Shown here one piece after another: positions 1-6,612 of a stretch of DNA of 7,019 nucleotides (the stretch's first letter is position 1; the number at the start of each line of letters is the position of its first letter). The position numbers and the translations under genes are program-made. Origin of the DNA: Gemmatimonadota bacterium (lineage in GTDB: Bacteria; Gemmatimonadota; Gemmatimonadetes; Gemmatimonadales; GWC2-71-9); contig QHTS01000314.1 of the NCBI GenBank assembly GCA_003220905.1, positions 1 to 7,019 of the forward strand, read 5' to 3'. Under the pieces are notes generated by a model, which saw only the letters and a list, made by a program, of their open reading frames with translations, ran no database searches and had not been told where the DNA came from.

Positions 1-768
1 ACGACAGAAGGCGAGCGGACGATCCGTGAACGGCACGTACACCACGCGATGGCGCGCCGGGAGCGTCCGCTCGATGCCCCGGAGCTCGGGATCCCCTTCA
101 ATCCCGACACACGCGACGACCACCGGGCGCTCGAGGGCGGCGAGTCCCCGGAGCAAGACGTGCTGGTCCTTGCGACGAGCGAGCACCAGGACGACCGGGC
201 GTCCGGCCAACTCGCCCAGCGCGGCCCGAGCGGCCGCCATGTCATCCTCGGACGGCGGGGCGTCCACCCGCGCGACATCGATCCCATTCGTCACGATGCG
301 GAGGCGCCCGGCCGGATGCAGGCGGCGGCGCAGCGCGCGGGCCACCGCATGGCTCACGGCGATCGTGCGATCGGCGGAGAGCCCCACGGCGAGCAGCTCT
401 GCAGGGGAGGTGAGCGGCATCGTGTGCCGGGTCACGACAAACGGCCGTCCCAGGCGACGCCGCCACCGCAGCCAGGTCAGCGCCCGGCGGTCGCGCGTGT
501 CGTGGCTGTTCACGAGGTCGACGCGCTCGCGTGCCATCACGGCGTCCAAGGTGCGCGCGAGCGGAGCGAGCCGACCGAAGTCCAGGGGCACGAGCGGCAA
601 TCCGGCACCCCGCGCGAGACTCGCGAGCGTGGTTCCCGCACGGCACCCCACGAGCACGCGATGGCCGCGACGGACGAGCTCCCCGCTCAAGCTCGCGATC
701 ACCATCGTCGAGCCGGATCCGGTGCCTTGATGGGTGAGTTGGAGGATGGTGAGCGGCCGGTCTGGCAT
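1..768 (-). CDS. GT4-type glycosyltransferase, N-terminal 256 residues (runs off left edge)
   Basis: Probable cytoplasmic retaining sugar transferase of the GT-B fold, moving a sugar from a nucleotide donor to a glycan or lipid acceptor. I translated the minus strand by hand: 256 codons are open from ATG at 768 to the window edge without a stop. The N-terminus (ITI-like strand, TILQLTHQGTGSGSTMV, residues 7-23) matches the first strand and glycine-rich loop of GT4 enzymes. It is followed by an ELVRRGHRVLVGC helix-strand (30-42), VDLVNSHDTRDRR (83-95), VVTRHT (111-116), TIAVSHAVA (135-143) and the inter-domain TNGID motif (160-164), then the start of the nucleotide-binding domain (RPVVLVLARRKDQ). 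The catalytic EX7E region would lie beyond the edge. The start is well fixed because an in-frame TAG lies three codons upstream. No Shine-Dalgarno sequence is visible. The gene is divergent from the FkbM gene. Donor and acceptor are unknown. Confidence 0.88.
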   Translation of the reverse strand, partial: MPDRPLTILQLTHQGTGSGSTMVIASLSGELVRRGHRVLVGCRAGTTLASLARGAGLPLVPLDFGRLAPLARTLDAVMARERVDLVNSHDTRDRRALTWLRWRRRLGRPFVVTRHTMPLTSPAELLAVGLSADRTIAVSHAVARALRRRLHPAGRLRIVTNGIDVARVDAPPSEDDMAAARAALGELAGRPVVLVLARRKDQHVLLRGLAALERPVVVACVGIEGDPELRGIERTLPARHRVVYVPFTDRPLAFCR

Positions 769-840
769 GGCCCGAAGCTAGTGACTCGATGTCGACGTTT
801 CCATGGCGTCGCTTGCGGAGTCCGTCCCCCTGCCGTTTTA
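769..840. promoter_or_regulatory. divergent intergenic region, likely promoters
   Basis: This is the only divergently transcribed gap in the window, so promoters for the left-going glycosyltransferase and for the right-going FkbM/GT block should lie here or just inside the FkbM 5' end. For the plus strand a weak sigma70-like pair can be drawn: TTGCGG at 813-818 and TTTTAT at 836-841, with a 17-nt spacer. The -35 matches the consensus at only about half its positions. If real, transcription would begin near 848, downstream of the TTG at 841, and would favour a start at 871. No convincing promoter was seen for the minus strand, and no operator palindrome. Confidence 0.25.
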
Positions 841-1698
841 TTGCGTCCGGCCGGGACGAGGGCATGCCAGCTGAAAGCCAAGGAGTTCATCTACCTGCTC
901 GGCGTCAAACCGAAGCCGAAGACTTTCGGATTCGTGATCGAGGCGCACGACCTCCCCCGCGAGGGTCGGCTGGAGGTCGCGCGATGGTTGCACCCCGGCG
1001 CGTACCAGATCGCGCCGTTGCAGGTCCAGGCGGCCGTGGATCAGCTGCGCCGGTTCCTGCGCGCCGGCGACGTCGCGATCGACATCGGCGCCCACACCGG
1101 CGATACCACGCTCCCCATCGCGTTGGCGGTCGGCGCCACTGGTCTCGTCCTCGCGCTTGAGCCCAACCCGTATGTGTTTCCGGTCCTGGAGCGGAATGCG
1201 AGCCTCAACCCGGCAAAGACCAAGATCCTGCCGCTGAAGTTCGCCGCGATGCGGACGGACGGGTTCTATGAGTTCCAGTACGGCGAGGAAGGCTACTGCA
1301 ACGGCGGGTTTCACGAGGGCATGAGCAAGTGGCTGCATGGGAGTGCGTTCAAGGTCCGGGTGGAGGGCAAGAACGTGCAAGACTTCCTCACACGGGAACA
1401 CCCCGATCTCATCCCGCGGCTGCGCTTCATCAAAGTGGACGCCGAAGGATTCGACTTGCCCATTCTCGAGACACTCGAGGACCTCGTCCGCGGCCAGCGA
1501 CCCTTTCTCCAGGTGGAGATGTTCAGTCTCCGCAAGTCCACCCGCGCCTATCGCCTCGGGCTGTACGACTTCCTCGTTCGTCATGGTTACGAGGTGCATC
1601 GGGTGGAGGGCAACGCAAACTTCCTCGGCGACCGCATCACGCCGGAGAACCTCATGCGGTGGAACGTCTACGACGTATTCTGCGTGCCGTCGAGCTAG
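841..1698 (+). CDS. FkbM-family SAM-dependent methyltransferase
   Basis: Likely O-methyltransferase that uses S-adenosylmethionine to methylate a hydroxyl on a sugar of the glycan made by the neighbouring enzymes. Numbering from TTG 841 (285 aa), the SAM-binding motif I is VAIDIGAHTGDTT at 78-90, the acidic residue ending the next strand is in LALEPNPYVF (104-113), and the FkbM hallmark FIKVDAEGFDLPIL is at 196-209. The C-terminus (LMRWNVYDVFCVP) is also typical, and the length suits the family. The start is uncertain. The conserved part begins at LKAKEFIYLLG (11-21), and no in-frame ATG lies between the divergent gene and this point. TTG 841 is the nearest conventional codon, but it lacks a Shine-Dalgarno sequence. 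CTG 871 sits 8 nt after GAGGG (858-862) and would give a protein beginning right at the conserved segment. GTG 781 adds an arginine- and cysteine-rich stretch that looks non-coding. It is first in the plus-strand block, 16 nt before the next gene. Confidence 0.9.
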   Translation: MRPAGTRACQLKAKEFIYLLGVKPKPKTFGFVIEAHDLPREGRLEVARWLHPGAYQIAPLQVQAAVDQLRRFLRAGDVAIDIGAHTGDTTLPIALAVGATGLVLALEPNPYVFPVLERNASLNPAKTKILPLKFAAMRTDGFYEFQYGEEGYCNGGFHEGMSKWLHGSAFKVRVEGKNVQDFLTREHPDLIPRLRFIKVDAEGFDLPILETLEDLVRGQRPFLQVEMFSLRKSTRAYRLGLYDFLVRHGYEVHRVEGNANFLGDRITPENLMRWNVYDVFCVPSS

Positions 1699-1714
1699 TT
1701 ATCTTGTCCTCGGC

Positions 1715-2665
1715 ATGCACGTCGTCGTGGCCTCCCATCAGCCGCTGCCGGCGAAGGGTTACGGCGGTCCGCAACGCGTCGTCGTGGCGCTGGTGCGGGG
1801 GCTCGCGGCGCTCGGCCACCGGGTCACGCTGCTCGCGCCACCGAGCACGCGAGTCCCCGAGGCGACCGTCGTGGCCGTGCCTCCCCGCAAGCTGGCCGAT
1901 CCCGCGACGCTCGCACCGTACGTCCCCCGCGACGCCGCGATCGTCCACGCGCACTTCCCGCTGCGCTCCGCACCCGGCTCTTTCCCGTTCGTCCAGACCG
2001 TCCACCGCAACCTGAAGCCCCACGCTCCCGCGTATCCCAACAGCATCTTTCTCTCCCGCGATCATGCGCGCCGTCACCACAGCGACGTCTTCGTCTATAA
2101 CGGGCTCGATCCCGCGGACTACGTCTTCCGGCGCTTTCCGCGGCGCTGGTCGCAGTACGACCTGTTCCTCGGGAATCTGCACAGCGCCAAGGGCTATCAC
2201 TGGGCGGTGGAAGCGGCGAAGCGCACCGGCCACCGGCTGATTGTCGCCGGCGGCTGGCGGCCCAGCTTCACGGGATCGATCAAGTTCGTGGGTGAAGTGG
2301 ACGGCGCCACCAAGGCGGCGCTGCTCGCGCGTGCCCGGTGCTTATGGAACCCGGCCGCGTGGGACGAGCCGTTCGGTCTGGTGACGATTGAGGCGCTGCT
2401 CTCGGGCACGCCGGTGCTCGGGACCCACCGGGGCGCCCTCCCGGAGCTGATCACGCCCGAGGTAGGCGCGCTGTGCGACACCGTGGACGAGATGATCGCA
2501 GCGGCCGAGCGGATCCACACGCGCGACCCCGCGGCATGTCGTGCGCACGCCGAGCATCACTTCACTCACCTCGTGATGGCCGAGGAGTACATCCGGACGT
2601 ATGCACACGTGCTCGAAACGGGAGCTCTCCCTCCCGGAGGATCGACGCGTGGCGCAACCCCGTAA
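1715..2665 (+). CDS. compact GT4 glycosyltransferase, paralogue A
   Basis: GT-B fold retaining glycosyltransferase (GT4/group 1), presumably adding one sugar to a lipid-linked or surface glycan in the cytoplasm. Of 316 residues, the N-terminal domain has the GYGGPQRV loop (15-22), GHRVTLLAP (34-42) and VHAHFPL (77-83), then FVYNGLD (126-132) at the domain junction. The C-terminal donor-binding domain has FLGNLHSAKG (151-160), LIVAGGWRPSF (175-185), IKFVGEVDGA (189-198) and the catalytic EX7E motif, E218 to E226, inside DEPFGLVTIEAL, followed by SGTPVLGTHRGALPELI (230-246). It is shorter than the roughly 350-400 residues usual for GT4, mostly through a shortened N-terminal domain. ATG 1715 starts exactly at the expected first strand (HVVVASHQ). 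The 16-nt gap after the FkbM stop holds no Shine-Dalgarno motif, so translation is probably coupled or SD-independent. It is a tandem paralogue of the next gene. Confidence 0.93.
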   Translation: MHVVVASHQPLPAKGYGGPQRVVVALVRGLAALGHRVTLLAPPSTRVPEATVVAVPPRKLADPATLAPYVPRDAAIVHAHFPLRSAPGSFPFVQTVHRNLKPHAPAYPNSIFLSRDHARRHHSDVFVYNGLDPADYVFRRFPRRWSQYDLFLGNLHSAKGYHWAVEAAKRTGHRLIVAGGWRPSFTGSIKFVGEVDGATKAALLARARCLWNPAAWDEPFGLVTIEALLSGTPVLGTHRGALPELITPEVGALCDTVDEMIAAAERIHTRDPAACRAHAEHHFTHLVMAEEYIRTYAHVLETGALPPGGSTRGATP

Positions 2666-2694
2666 TCGGGCCGGCCCCGTAGCCGCGACCCCCC

Positions 2695-3627
2695 ATGCAT
2701 ATCGTGCAATTCAACCACGTGCGGGTCCCCGTCTCGAAGTACGGGGGCGCGGAGCGCATCGTGGTGTGGTTGAGCCAAGGTCTGGTCGAGCTGGGTCATG
2801 AGGTTACCCTGCTCGCGCCGAAGGGGAGTCGCGTAGCGGGCGTGCGGGTCGTGGAGGTGTCCCCTGAGGAGGTGCTATCGTCGGGGTTCGATCTGCATCG
2901 CCACGTCAGCGAGCCGGTCGACATCATGCACTATCACTGCGAGATCCGTTACCCGCCACCGAGCGTGCCGTGCGTCTGGACGCTCCACGGGAACATGGGC
3001 GGCGGATGGCGGGCCGATTCGCGAACGATCTGCGTGAGCCGGGACCACGCAGGCCGTCACGGCACCCACGCCTTCGTGCGCAACGGCGTCCGCCTGGACG
3101 AGTACGAATTCAGGACCGCGAAGGCAGACTACGATCTCTTCCTGGCGCGGCTGCACAGCGTCAAAGGATGGCAGGTGGCGATCGCGGCCGCGAAACGGTG
3201 TCGCGTGCGGCTCACGCTGGCGGGTGGATGGCGGCCCAGTTTTTCGCGCTATATCAAATTCGTCGGTCAGGTCGGCGGCGCGCGAAAGCGCGAGCTGCTG
3301 GCGGGAGCGCGCTGCCTGTGGATGCCGGTGCGCTGGGAGGATCCGTGTCCGGTCAACATCCTCGAGGCGCTCGCCAGCGGCACCCCGATCATCGGATCTC
3401 CCCGCGGCTCCCTGCCGGAGCTGATCTCACCGGACACGGGCGGACTCGGGACGACGCTCGAGGAGCTCGTGGCGCTGCGCGGTCGTTTGGCAGATTGGGA
3501 TCCGCGCGCCTGCCGCGCCCGCGCCGAGCGGAGCTTCTCGCATCTCGTCATGGCAGAGGAGTACGTCCGGATGTACCGGTCGGTGCTCGAGACCGGCACG
3601 CTGCCGCCGGGCCGGCCGACGCCCTGA
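2695..3627 (+). CDS. compact GT4 glycosyltransferase, paralogue B with altered EX7E motif
   Basis: Second GT4-like glycosyltransferase, 310 aa, of the same architecture as its upstream neighbour: KYGGAERIV loop (15-23), GHEVTLLAP (34-42), MHYHCE (78-83), WTLHGN (95-100), FVRNGV (127-132), FLARLHSVKG (149-158), LAGGWRPSF (175-183), IKFVGQVGGA (187-196), then SGTPIIGSPRGSLPELI (228-244). Aligned without gaps over the donor-binding half (146-244 against 148-246 of paralogue A), 60 of 99 residues are identical by hand count. The catalytic stretch is unusual. Where paralogue A has DEPFGLVTIE, this protein has EDPCPVNILE, so the first glutamate of EX7E is aspartate (D216, with E224 kept) and the following Phe-Gly is Cys-Pro. 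It may use another donor, have weakened activity or have specialised after duplication. ATG 2695 is 29 nt after the previous stop, with no Shine-Dalgarno sequence. It is the last gene of the plus-strand block. Confidence 0.92.
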   Translation: MHIVQFNHVRVPVSKYGGAERIVVWLSQGLVELGHEVTLLAPKGSRVAGVRVVEVSPEEVLSSGFDLHRHVSEPVDIMHYHCEIRYPPPSVPCVWTLHGNMGGGWRADSRTICVSRDHAGRHGTHAFVRNGVRLDEYEFRTAKADYDLFLARLHSVKGWQVAIAAAKRCRVRLTLAGGWRPSFSRYIKFVGQVGGARKRELLAGARCLWMPVRWEDPCPVNILEALASGTPIIGSPRGSLPELISPDTGGLGTTLEELVALRGRLADWDPRACRARAERSFSHLVMAEEYVRMYRSVLETGTLPPGRPTP

Positions 3628-3644
3628 GCGGTCAACACCCGATG

Positions 3645-4751
3645 TCAGTCGGTCGCGACGACAGCCGGGCGAGTGCGCGGAGCGAAGGCCACCACGGACA
3701 GCAGCAGCAGCGCACCCCAGGTGTAGAGTGACAGGTTAAACACGGCATCACGCAGCGAGAGGCTCCACACCGTCGCAATTCCGGATGTTGCCACGCCCGC
3801 CAGCAACAAAGCGAAGGACCACCCCCGGGCCCGATCATGCGACGGCAGTCGCAGCGCGACGATCCACACGGGGAGCGCGAATAGGAAGTAATGCACCCAC
3901 GCGATAGGGGAGAGCAGCACCGCCACCAGCCCAACGACGGCGAGCTCTTCGAAGGCCGCATCCGTAACCTTCGGCCGGCGCAGAGCCACGACGCCGAGCG
4001 CGATGCAGGCGATATCGAGGACGGCCAGTCCCGCGCCGGGGAGGTGTAACCGGGTCGCGAGCGTGGAGAGCGACTGGTTGCTGCCCCCTTGAGTCCAGGC
4101 CACCGGTGAGCTGTTCGCCAACCAGTCGCACACCGCGTCGAACGCCCCAGGCACTCCGTACCGCAACAGTGGCGCGAGGCTCAAGCCGGCAGCGACGGCG
4201 ATTCCAATCGCGAGGGCCCGCCAATGCCTGCGGTAGGCGAGATACAGGAGCCACACGACCGGGAAGACTTTGAGGGCGGCCGCGGCACCGATCCACGCGC
4301 CTGCTCGACCCTCACGTCCGCGCCCTAGGTCGCACGCGGCGGCGACGAGGAGCGCGAGCAACACGGCGTTCAGGTTCAAGTCCTCGAAGTTCCGATGAAG
4401 CGGCGCAGCCACGGCGGCCAGGGCGAGGGCCACGGGCTTCCAGCGATCCCGCGGTAGGCGGGCGATGCTCCAGCCGAGACACGCCAGGCTGCCGGCCGCC
4501 CATGCGCCTTTCGCCAGCGCGGCGCTCAACTGGGCTACGAGCGCGAACGGCACGACCAGCAGCACAGCGAGTGGCGGCCACCACACGCCGACCCGCGGGG
4601 GGTGTGCGTAGAGCGGCAAGCCTTCGAGCCACAGTCGCGCGGCGGCAAAGTGCGCTTCGAGGTCGCCGCCCCGGCGGATGCCCGTGGAGATGGCGACGGC
4701 CCCGTAGAGGATTCCGGCGAGCACGAGGAGTCTCAGCTCTCGCGGCGTCAT
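3645..4751 (-). CDS. GT87 (DUF2029) integral membrane mannosyltransferase-like protein
   Basis: Multi-spanning GT-C glycosyltransferase of the GT87/DUF2029 family (the PimE-type group), which usually transfers mannose or another hexose from a polyprenyl-phosphate sugar on the outer face of the cytoplasmic membrane. Of 368 residues, about nine to eleven hydrophobic segments are visible (for example 7-24, 58-75, 106-118, 129-140, 151-174, 178-196, 238-257, 269-298, 312-330, 340-356). Family landmarks are RGGDLEAHFAAA (27-38), where D30 is the likely catalytic aspartate of the first periplasmic loop; NFEDLNLNAVLLALL (121-135) in place of the common GQxN segment; ALKVFP (159-164); SNQSL (224-228); and LLSPIAWVHYF (279-289). 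ATG 4751 gives a normal first helix. It lies 28 nt after the CgeB-like stop and is preceded by a strong purine-rich site at unusually long spacing. It is the last gene of the minus-strand operon and converges on paralogue B across 17 nt. Confidence 0.88.
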   Translation of the reverse strand: MTPRELRLLVLAGILYGAVAISTGIRRGGDLEAHFAAARLWLEGLPLYAHPPRVGVWWPPLAVLLVVPFALVAQLSAALAKGAWAAGSLACLGWSIARLPRDRWKPVALALAAVAAPLHRNFEDLNLNAVLLALLVAAACDLGRGREGRAGAWIGAAAALKVFPVVWLLYLAYRRHWRALAIGIAVAAGLSLAPLLRYGVPGAFDAVCDWLANSSPVAWTQGGSNQSLSTLATRLHLPGAGLAVLDIACIALGVVALRRPKVTDAAFEELAVVGLVAVLLSPIAWVHYFLFALPVWIVALRLPSHDRARGWSFALLLAGVATSGIATVWSLSLRDAVFNLSLYTWGALLLLSVVAFAPRTRPAVVATD

Positions 4752-4766
4752 CGGTTTGTTATGAGG

Positions 4767-4776
4767 CCTCCTCCTT
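4767..4776 (-). promoter_or_regulatory. strong Shine-Dalgarno sequence of the GT87 gene, long spacing
   Basis: Read on the minus strand this is AAGGAGGAGG, an extended match to the anti-SD tail of 16S rRNA and the clearest ribosome binding site in the window. It ends 15 nt before ATG 4751, longer than the usual 5-10 nt. I see no better in-frame start between the site and that ATG, so the ATG is kept. The site sits just beyond the stop of the CgeB-like gene and would let GT87 be translated independently of its upstream neighbours. Confidence 0.5.
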
Positions 4777-4779
4777 CGG

Positions 4780-5748
4780 CTACCGCAGCGTGACGGTCAG
4801 CAGCTCCTCCATGCGGTGGCGCCACGTGTGCTCCCGCACCGCTCGCTCCCGAGCCGCAGCCGCGAGCGTGCGCCGCCGTGTGGCGTCCGCGAGCAAGGCA
4901 CGGGCGCGATCCGCGAGCTCGGCCGCACTCCGGTACAGCACGATCTCCCGGTCCGGCGTGAAGTGGCGCGCGATGTCGGCTTTTGCGTCCGACAGTTGCG
5001 GCGTGCCCACGGCGGCGAGCTCGAACACACGCATGTTCGCGCCCGTCCCGTAGCGCGCTGGGTCGCCCCGGTCCCCGAACTGCTGGTGGATGTTCACGCC
5101 CACCGCCGCACCCGCCAGCGCCCGCACGAAGTCCTCCCCGTACAGGGGCCCGCGCGGCCAGCCGGGCCCCCACGAGACTAACCCGACATTGGCGAGCTCC
5201 CGCAACACGGGCTCGCGCACGTCATCGCGGGACCCCACAAACACGAGCGGCGTCGCCCAACGCGCGTCGGGCGGCAGGGAGGGGGGGGGCGGCCGCAGGT
5301 ACTCGGGGTCGCAGCCGAAGGCGAGGTAGTGGGCGCGGGCACCCGCCGAGCGGTGGCGCGCCACACTGGAGCTGTCGTGGGTGAAGAAGCAGTCGTATGC
5401 AGGGGCGAGGTGCGTGGAAAGCTCGAGCAGGTGGGGGTCGTCCGGGAACCAGTTGACCCAGCGGCCGCCGAAGCGGCGTCGCAGCTCGCCGACGTCGGCC
5501 GGCGCGAGGCTCGCCCCCTTGAAGGTCAGCACGATGTCGGCGGGTCCCTGCCGCAGGCGAGCGGCGAGCCGGGTGGCGAGGGAGCGTCCGAAGAAGGCGT
5601 TCCAGCCACGGCGCCGCTCCTCGCAGCGGCGCACTTCGCATCCCAGCGCGGTAAGCGCCGCCGCGAGCGCCAGGCCGCTCCGGTGGTAGCGGCGGTTGAA
5701 CGCCGCGACCAGCACGACCCGCAGCCCCCCGAATGGGCGGGCCGTCAT
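4780..5748 (-). CDS. CgeB-like glycosyltransferase (Glyco_trans_1_2 C-terminal domain)
   Basis: GT-B type glycosyltransferase resembling the spore maturation protein CgeB group, 322 aa, probably cytoplasmic. The N-terminal domain shows LRVVLVAAFNRRYHRSG (9-25), DIVLTFKGASL (71-81) and the characteristic VNWFPDDPH segment (98-106), then YDCFFTHDS (118-126) and YLAFGCDPEY (141-150). The C-terminal domain has PLVFVGSRDD (167-176), VGVNIHQQFGD (216-226) and ANMRVFELAAVGTPQLSD (237-254, with R240 and E243), then the family's usual ending of a FTPDREIVLY strand, a helix of LADRARALLAD type, and a HTWRHRMEELL tail. ATG 5748 overlaps the stop of the preceding GT2 gene as ATGA, indicating translational coupling. 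The same frame stays open far upstream, but those codons lie antisense in phase to the GT2 gene and carry no domain. A nine-C run (coding strand) encodes prolines 153-156. Substrates are unknown. Confidence 0.9.
   Translation of the reverse strand: MTARPFGGLRVVLVAAFNRRYHRSGLALAAALTALGCEVRRCEERRRGWNAFFGRSLATRLAARLRQGPADIVLTFKGASLAPADVGELRRRFGGRWVNWFPDDPHLLELSTHLAPAYDCFFTHDSSSVARHRSAGARAHYLAFGCDPEYLRPPPPSLPPDARWATPLVFVGSRDDVREPVLRELANVGLVSWGPGWPRGPLYGEDFVRALAGAAVGVNIHQQFGDRGDPARYGTGANMRVFELAAVGTPQLSDAKADIARHFTPDREIVLYRSAAELADRARALLADATRRRTLAAAARERAVREHTWRHRMEELLTVTLR
5281..5289. repeat. nine-G homopolymer inside a coding region
   Basis: Nine consecutive G residues on the plus strand (C on the coding strand) fall in the CgeB-like gene and encode a proline run in the linker before the nucleotide-binding domain. 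It is the longest homopolymer I noticed in the window. A one-base slip in either direction would lead to stops at 5222-5224 or 5178-5180, deleting the whole donor-binding domain. It may be a slippage-prone tract or merely a by-product of proline codons at high GC. Confidence 0.8.
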
Positions 5749-6611
5749 ACCTCGACGTAGTTCCGGTATTCGAAGGGGCGCGCGCCGGTCAGCCGCTCGA
5801 ACCAGTCGGACAAATAGAGCCGGAGGTGTGCGACCTTGAGGCGTCGCGGGCCTACGGCAGGCCCGCCCGCGGCTGCGCGTCGCGCCGCAATCCACGCCTC
5901 GGCCGCCCGCGGGTGGGAGCCCGTAAACCGGCGCAGCAGCGGCGTCCAGTACAGGGCCTCCAGCTCGGCGTGCGCTTCCAGCTGGTCCACCCGTTCGGGG
6001 AACACCTCCTGCGACGCTACGAACTTCTGGCGCATGGATTGCGACGGGCGCGCCCAGCCATAGTGGAACATCGGCGCCCCCGTCGCCCGCGCCCGTACGC
6101 GACGCTCCTCGGGACCGACCCGAAATCCCTGCGCGTCCTGGTAGGAGCGGATCTCCCGCCCGAGCCGCACCACGCGCACCTCGCGGCGGTACCAGTGCCG
6201 GTCCGTGGCGAGCGTGTCGAAGTCGCCGTAGAAATGGTGATACTCGACGAGCAGGCCCTCGACGCGGGCCTCCCGATCCCACTCCCGTATCTTCTCGCGC
6301 AGGGCCGCGGCGCCCATCTCGTGCAGCACCTCGTCCGCCTGGATGTAGACGCCCCACGCGCCGCGGCAGGCGGCCATCGCGCGGTTCGTCTCGTGCGCGA
6401 GCGCCCCGCTGCCGTGGGAGAAATCCCAGACGCTGTCGATGATGCGGACCCTGCGGTCGCCCAGCCCGGCGACGACGTCGCGCGTGTCGTCGTCCGACTG
6501 TCCGACGTTGACGACGACTTCGTCGCACAGCTCGAGAATCGAGCGAATCGCCGGAACGATCGGGTAGTCGAGCGTGACCGCGTTCCGGACGATGGTGAAG
6601 CCGGAGATCAC
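5745..6611 (-). CDS. GT2-family glycosyltransferase
   Basis: Inverting GT-A fold glycosyltransferase of the GT2 type, 288 aa and cytoplasmic (no signal peptide or membrane helix seen). It opens with SGFTIVRNAVTLDYP (3-17), the usual first strand plus conserved Arg-Asn seen in this GT2 group. ILELCDEVVVNVGQSDDDT (25-43) follows, with acidic residues placed to bind the nucleotide, then HETNRAM (73-79) and VYIQADEVL (88-96), where QADE (91-94) occupies the metal-binding DxD position. The second half (YHHFYGDFDT, then VRVVRLGREIRSYQD and MFHYGWARP) resembles the acceptor-side region of single-domain GT2 enzymes. The start is GTG 6611, 1 nt after the ABC exporter stop, and no other start fits as well. 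No Shine-Dalgarno sequence is seen, so translation probably relies on coupling. Its stop overlaps the next gene as ATGA. Sugar donor and acceptor cannot be read from sequence. Confidence 0.9.
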   Translation of the reverse strand: MISGFTIVRNAVTLDYPIVPAIRSILELCDEVVVNVGQSDDDTRDVVAGLGDRRVRIIDSVWDFSHGSGALAHETNRAMAACRGAWGVYIQADEVLHEMGAAALREKIREWDREARVEGLLVEYHHFYGDFDTLATDRHWYRREVRVVRLGREIRSYQDAQGFRVGPEERRVRARATGAPMFHYGWARPSQSMRQKFVASQEVFPERVDQLEAHAELEALYWTPLLRRFTGSHPRAAEAWIAARRAAAGGPAVGPRRLKVAHLRLYLSDWFERLTGARPFEYRNYVEV

Positions 6612-6612
6612 G

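Noticed and set aside
49..840. Long plus-strand open frame leading into the FkbM gene, which would give a 549-residue protein.
   Set aside because: The upstream part is antisense to the well-supported GT4 gene on the minus strand, is rich in Arg, His and Pro, and shows no domain. It is an open shadow frame of high-GC DNA.
864..1160. ATG 864 behind GAGGG, opening a frame of about 100 codons.
   Set aside because: The frame is out of phase with the FkbM domain and encodes an Arg/Pro-rich shadow; GAGGG is only 1 nt from this ATG, too close to act as its ribosome site.
2668..2677. Perfect palindrome GGGCCGGCCC between the two GT4 paralogues, considered as a terminator or operator.
   Set aside because: It has no loop and no following T run, and such palindromes are expected by chance at this GC content.
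3628..3644. Convergent junction checked for a bidirectional terminator.
   Set aside because: Only 17 nt separate the two stop codons, and no inverted repeat or T run is present.
5749..6528. Upstream extension of the CgeB-like frame (open to 6528).
   Set aside because: It overlaps the GT2 gene in another frame on the same strand, has no recognisable motif, and the ATG at 5748 fits both the domain boundary and the ATGA coupling.
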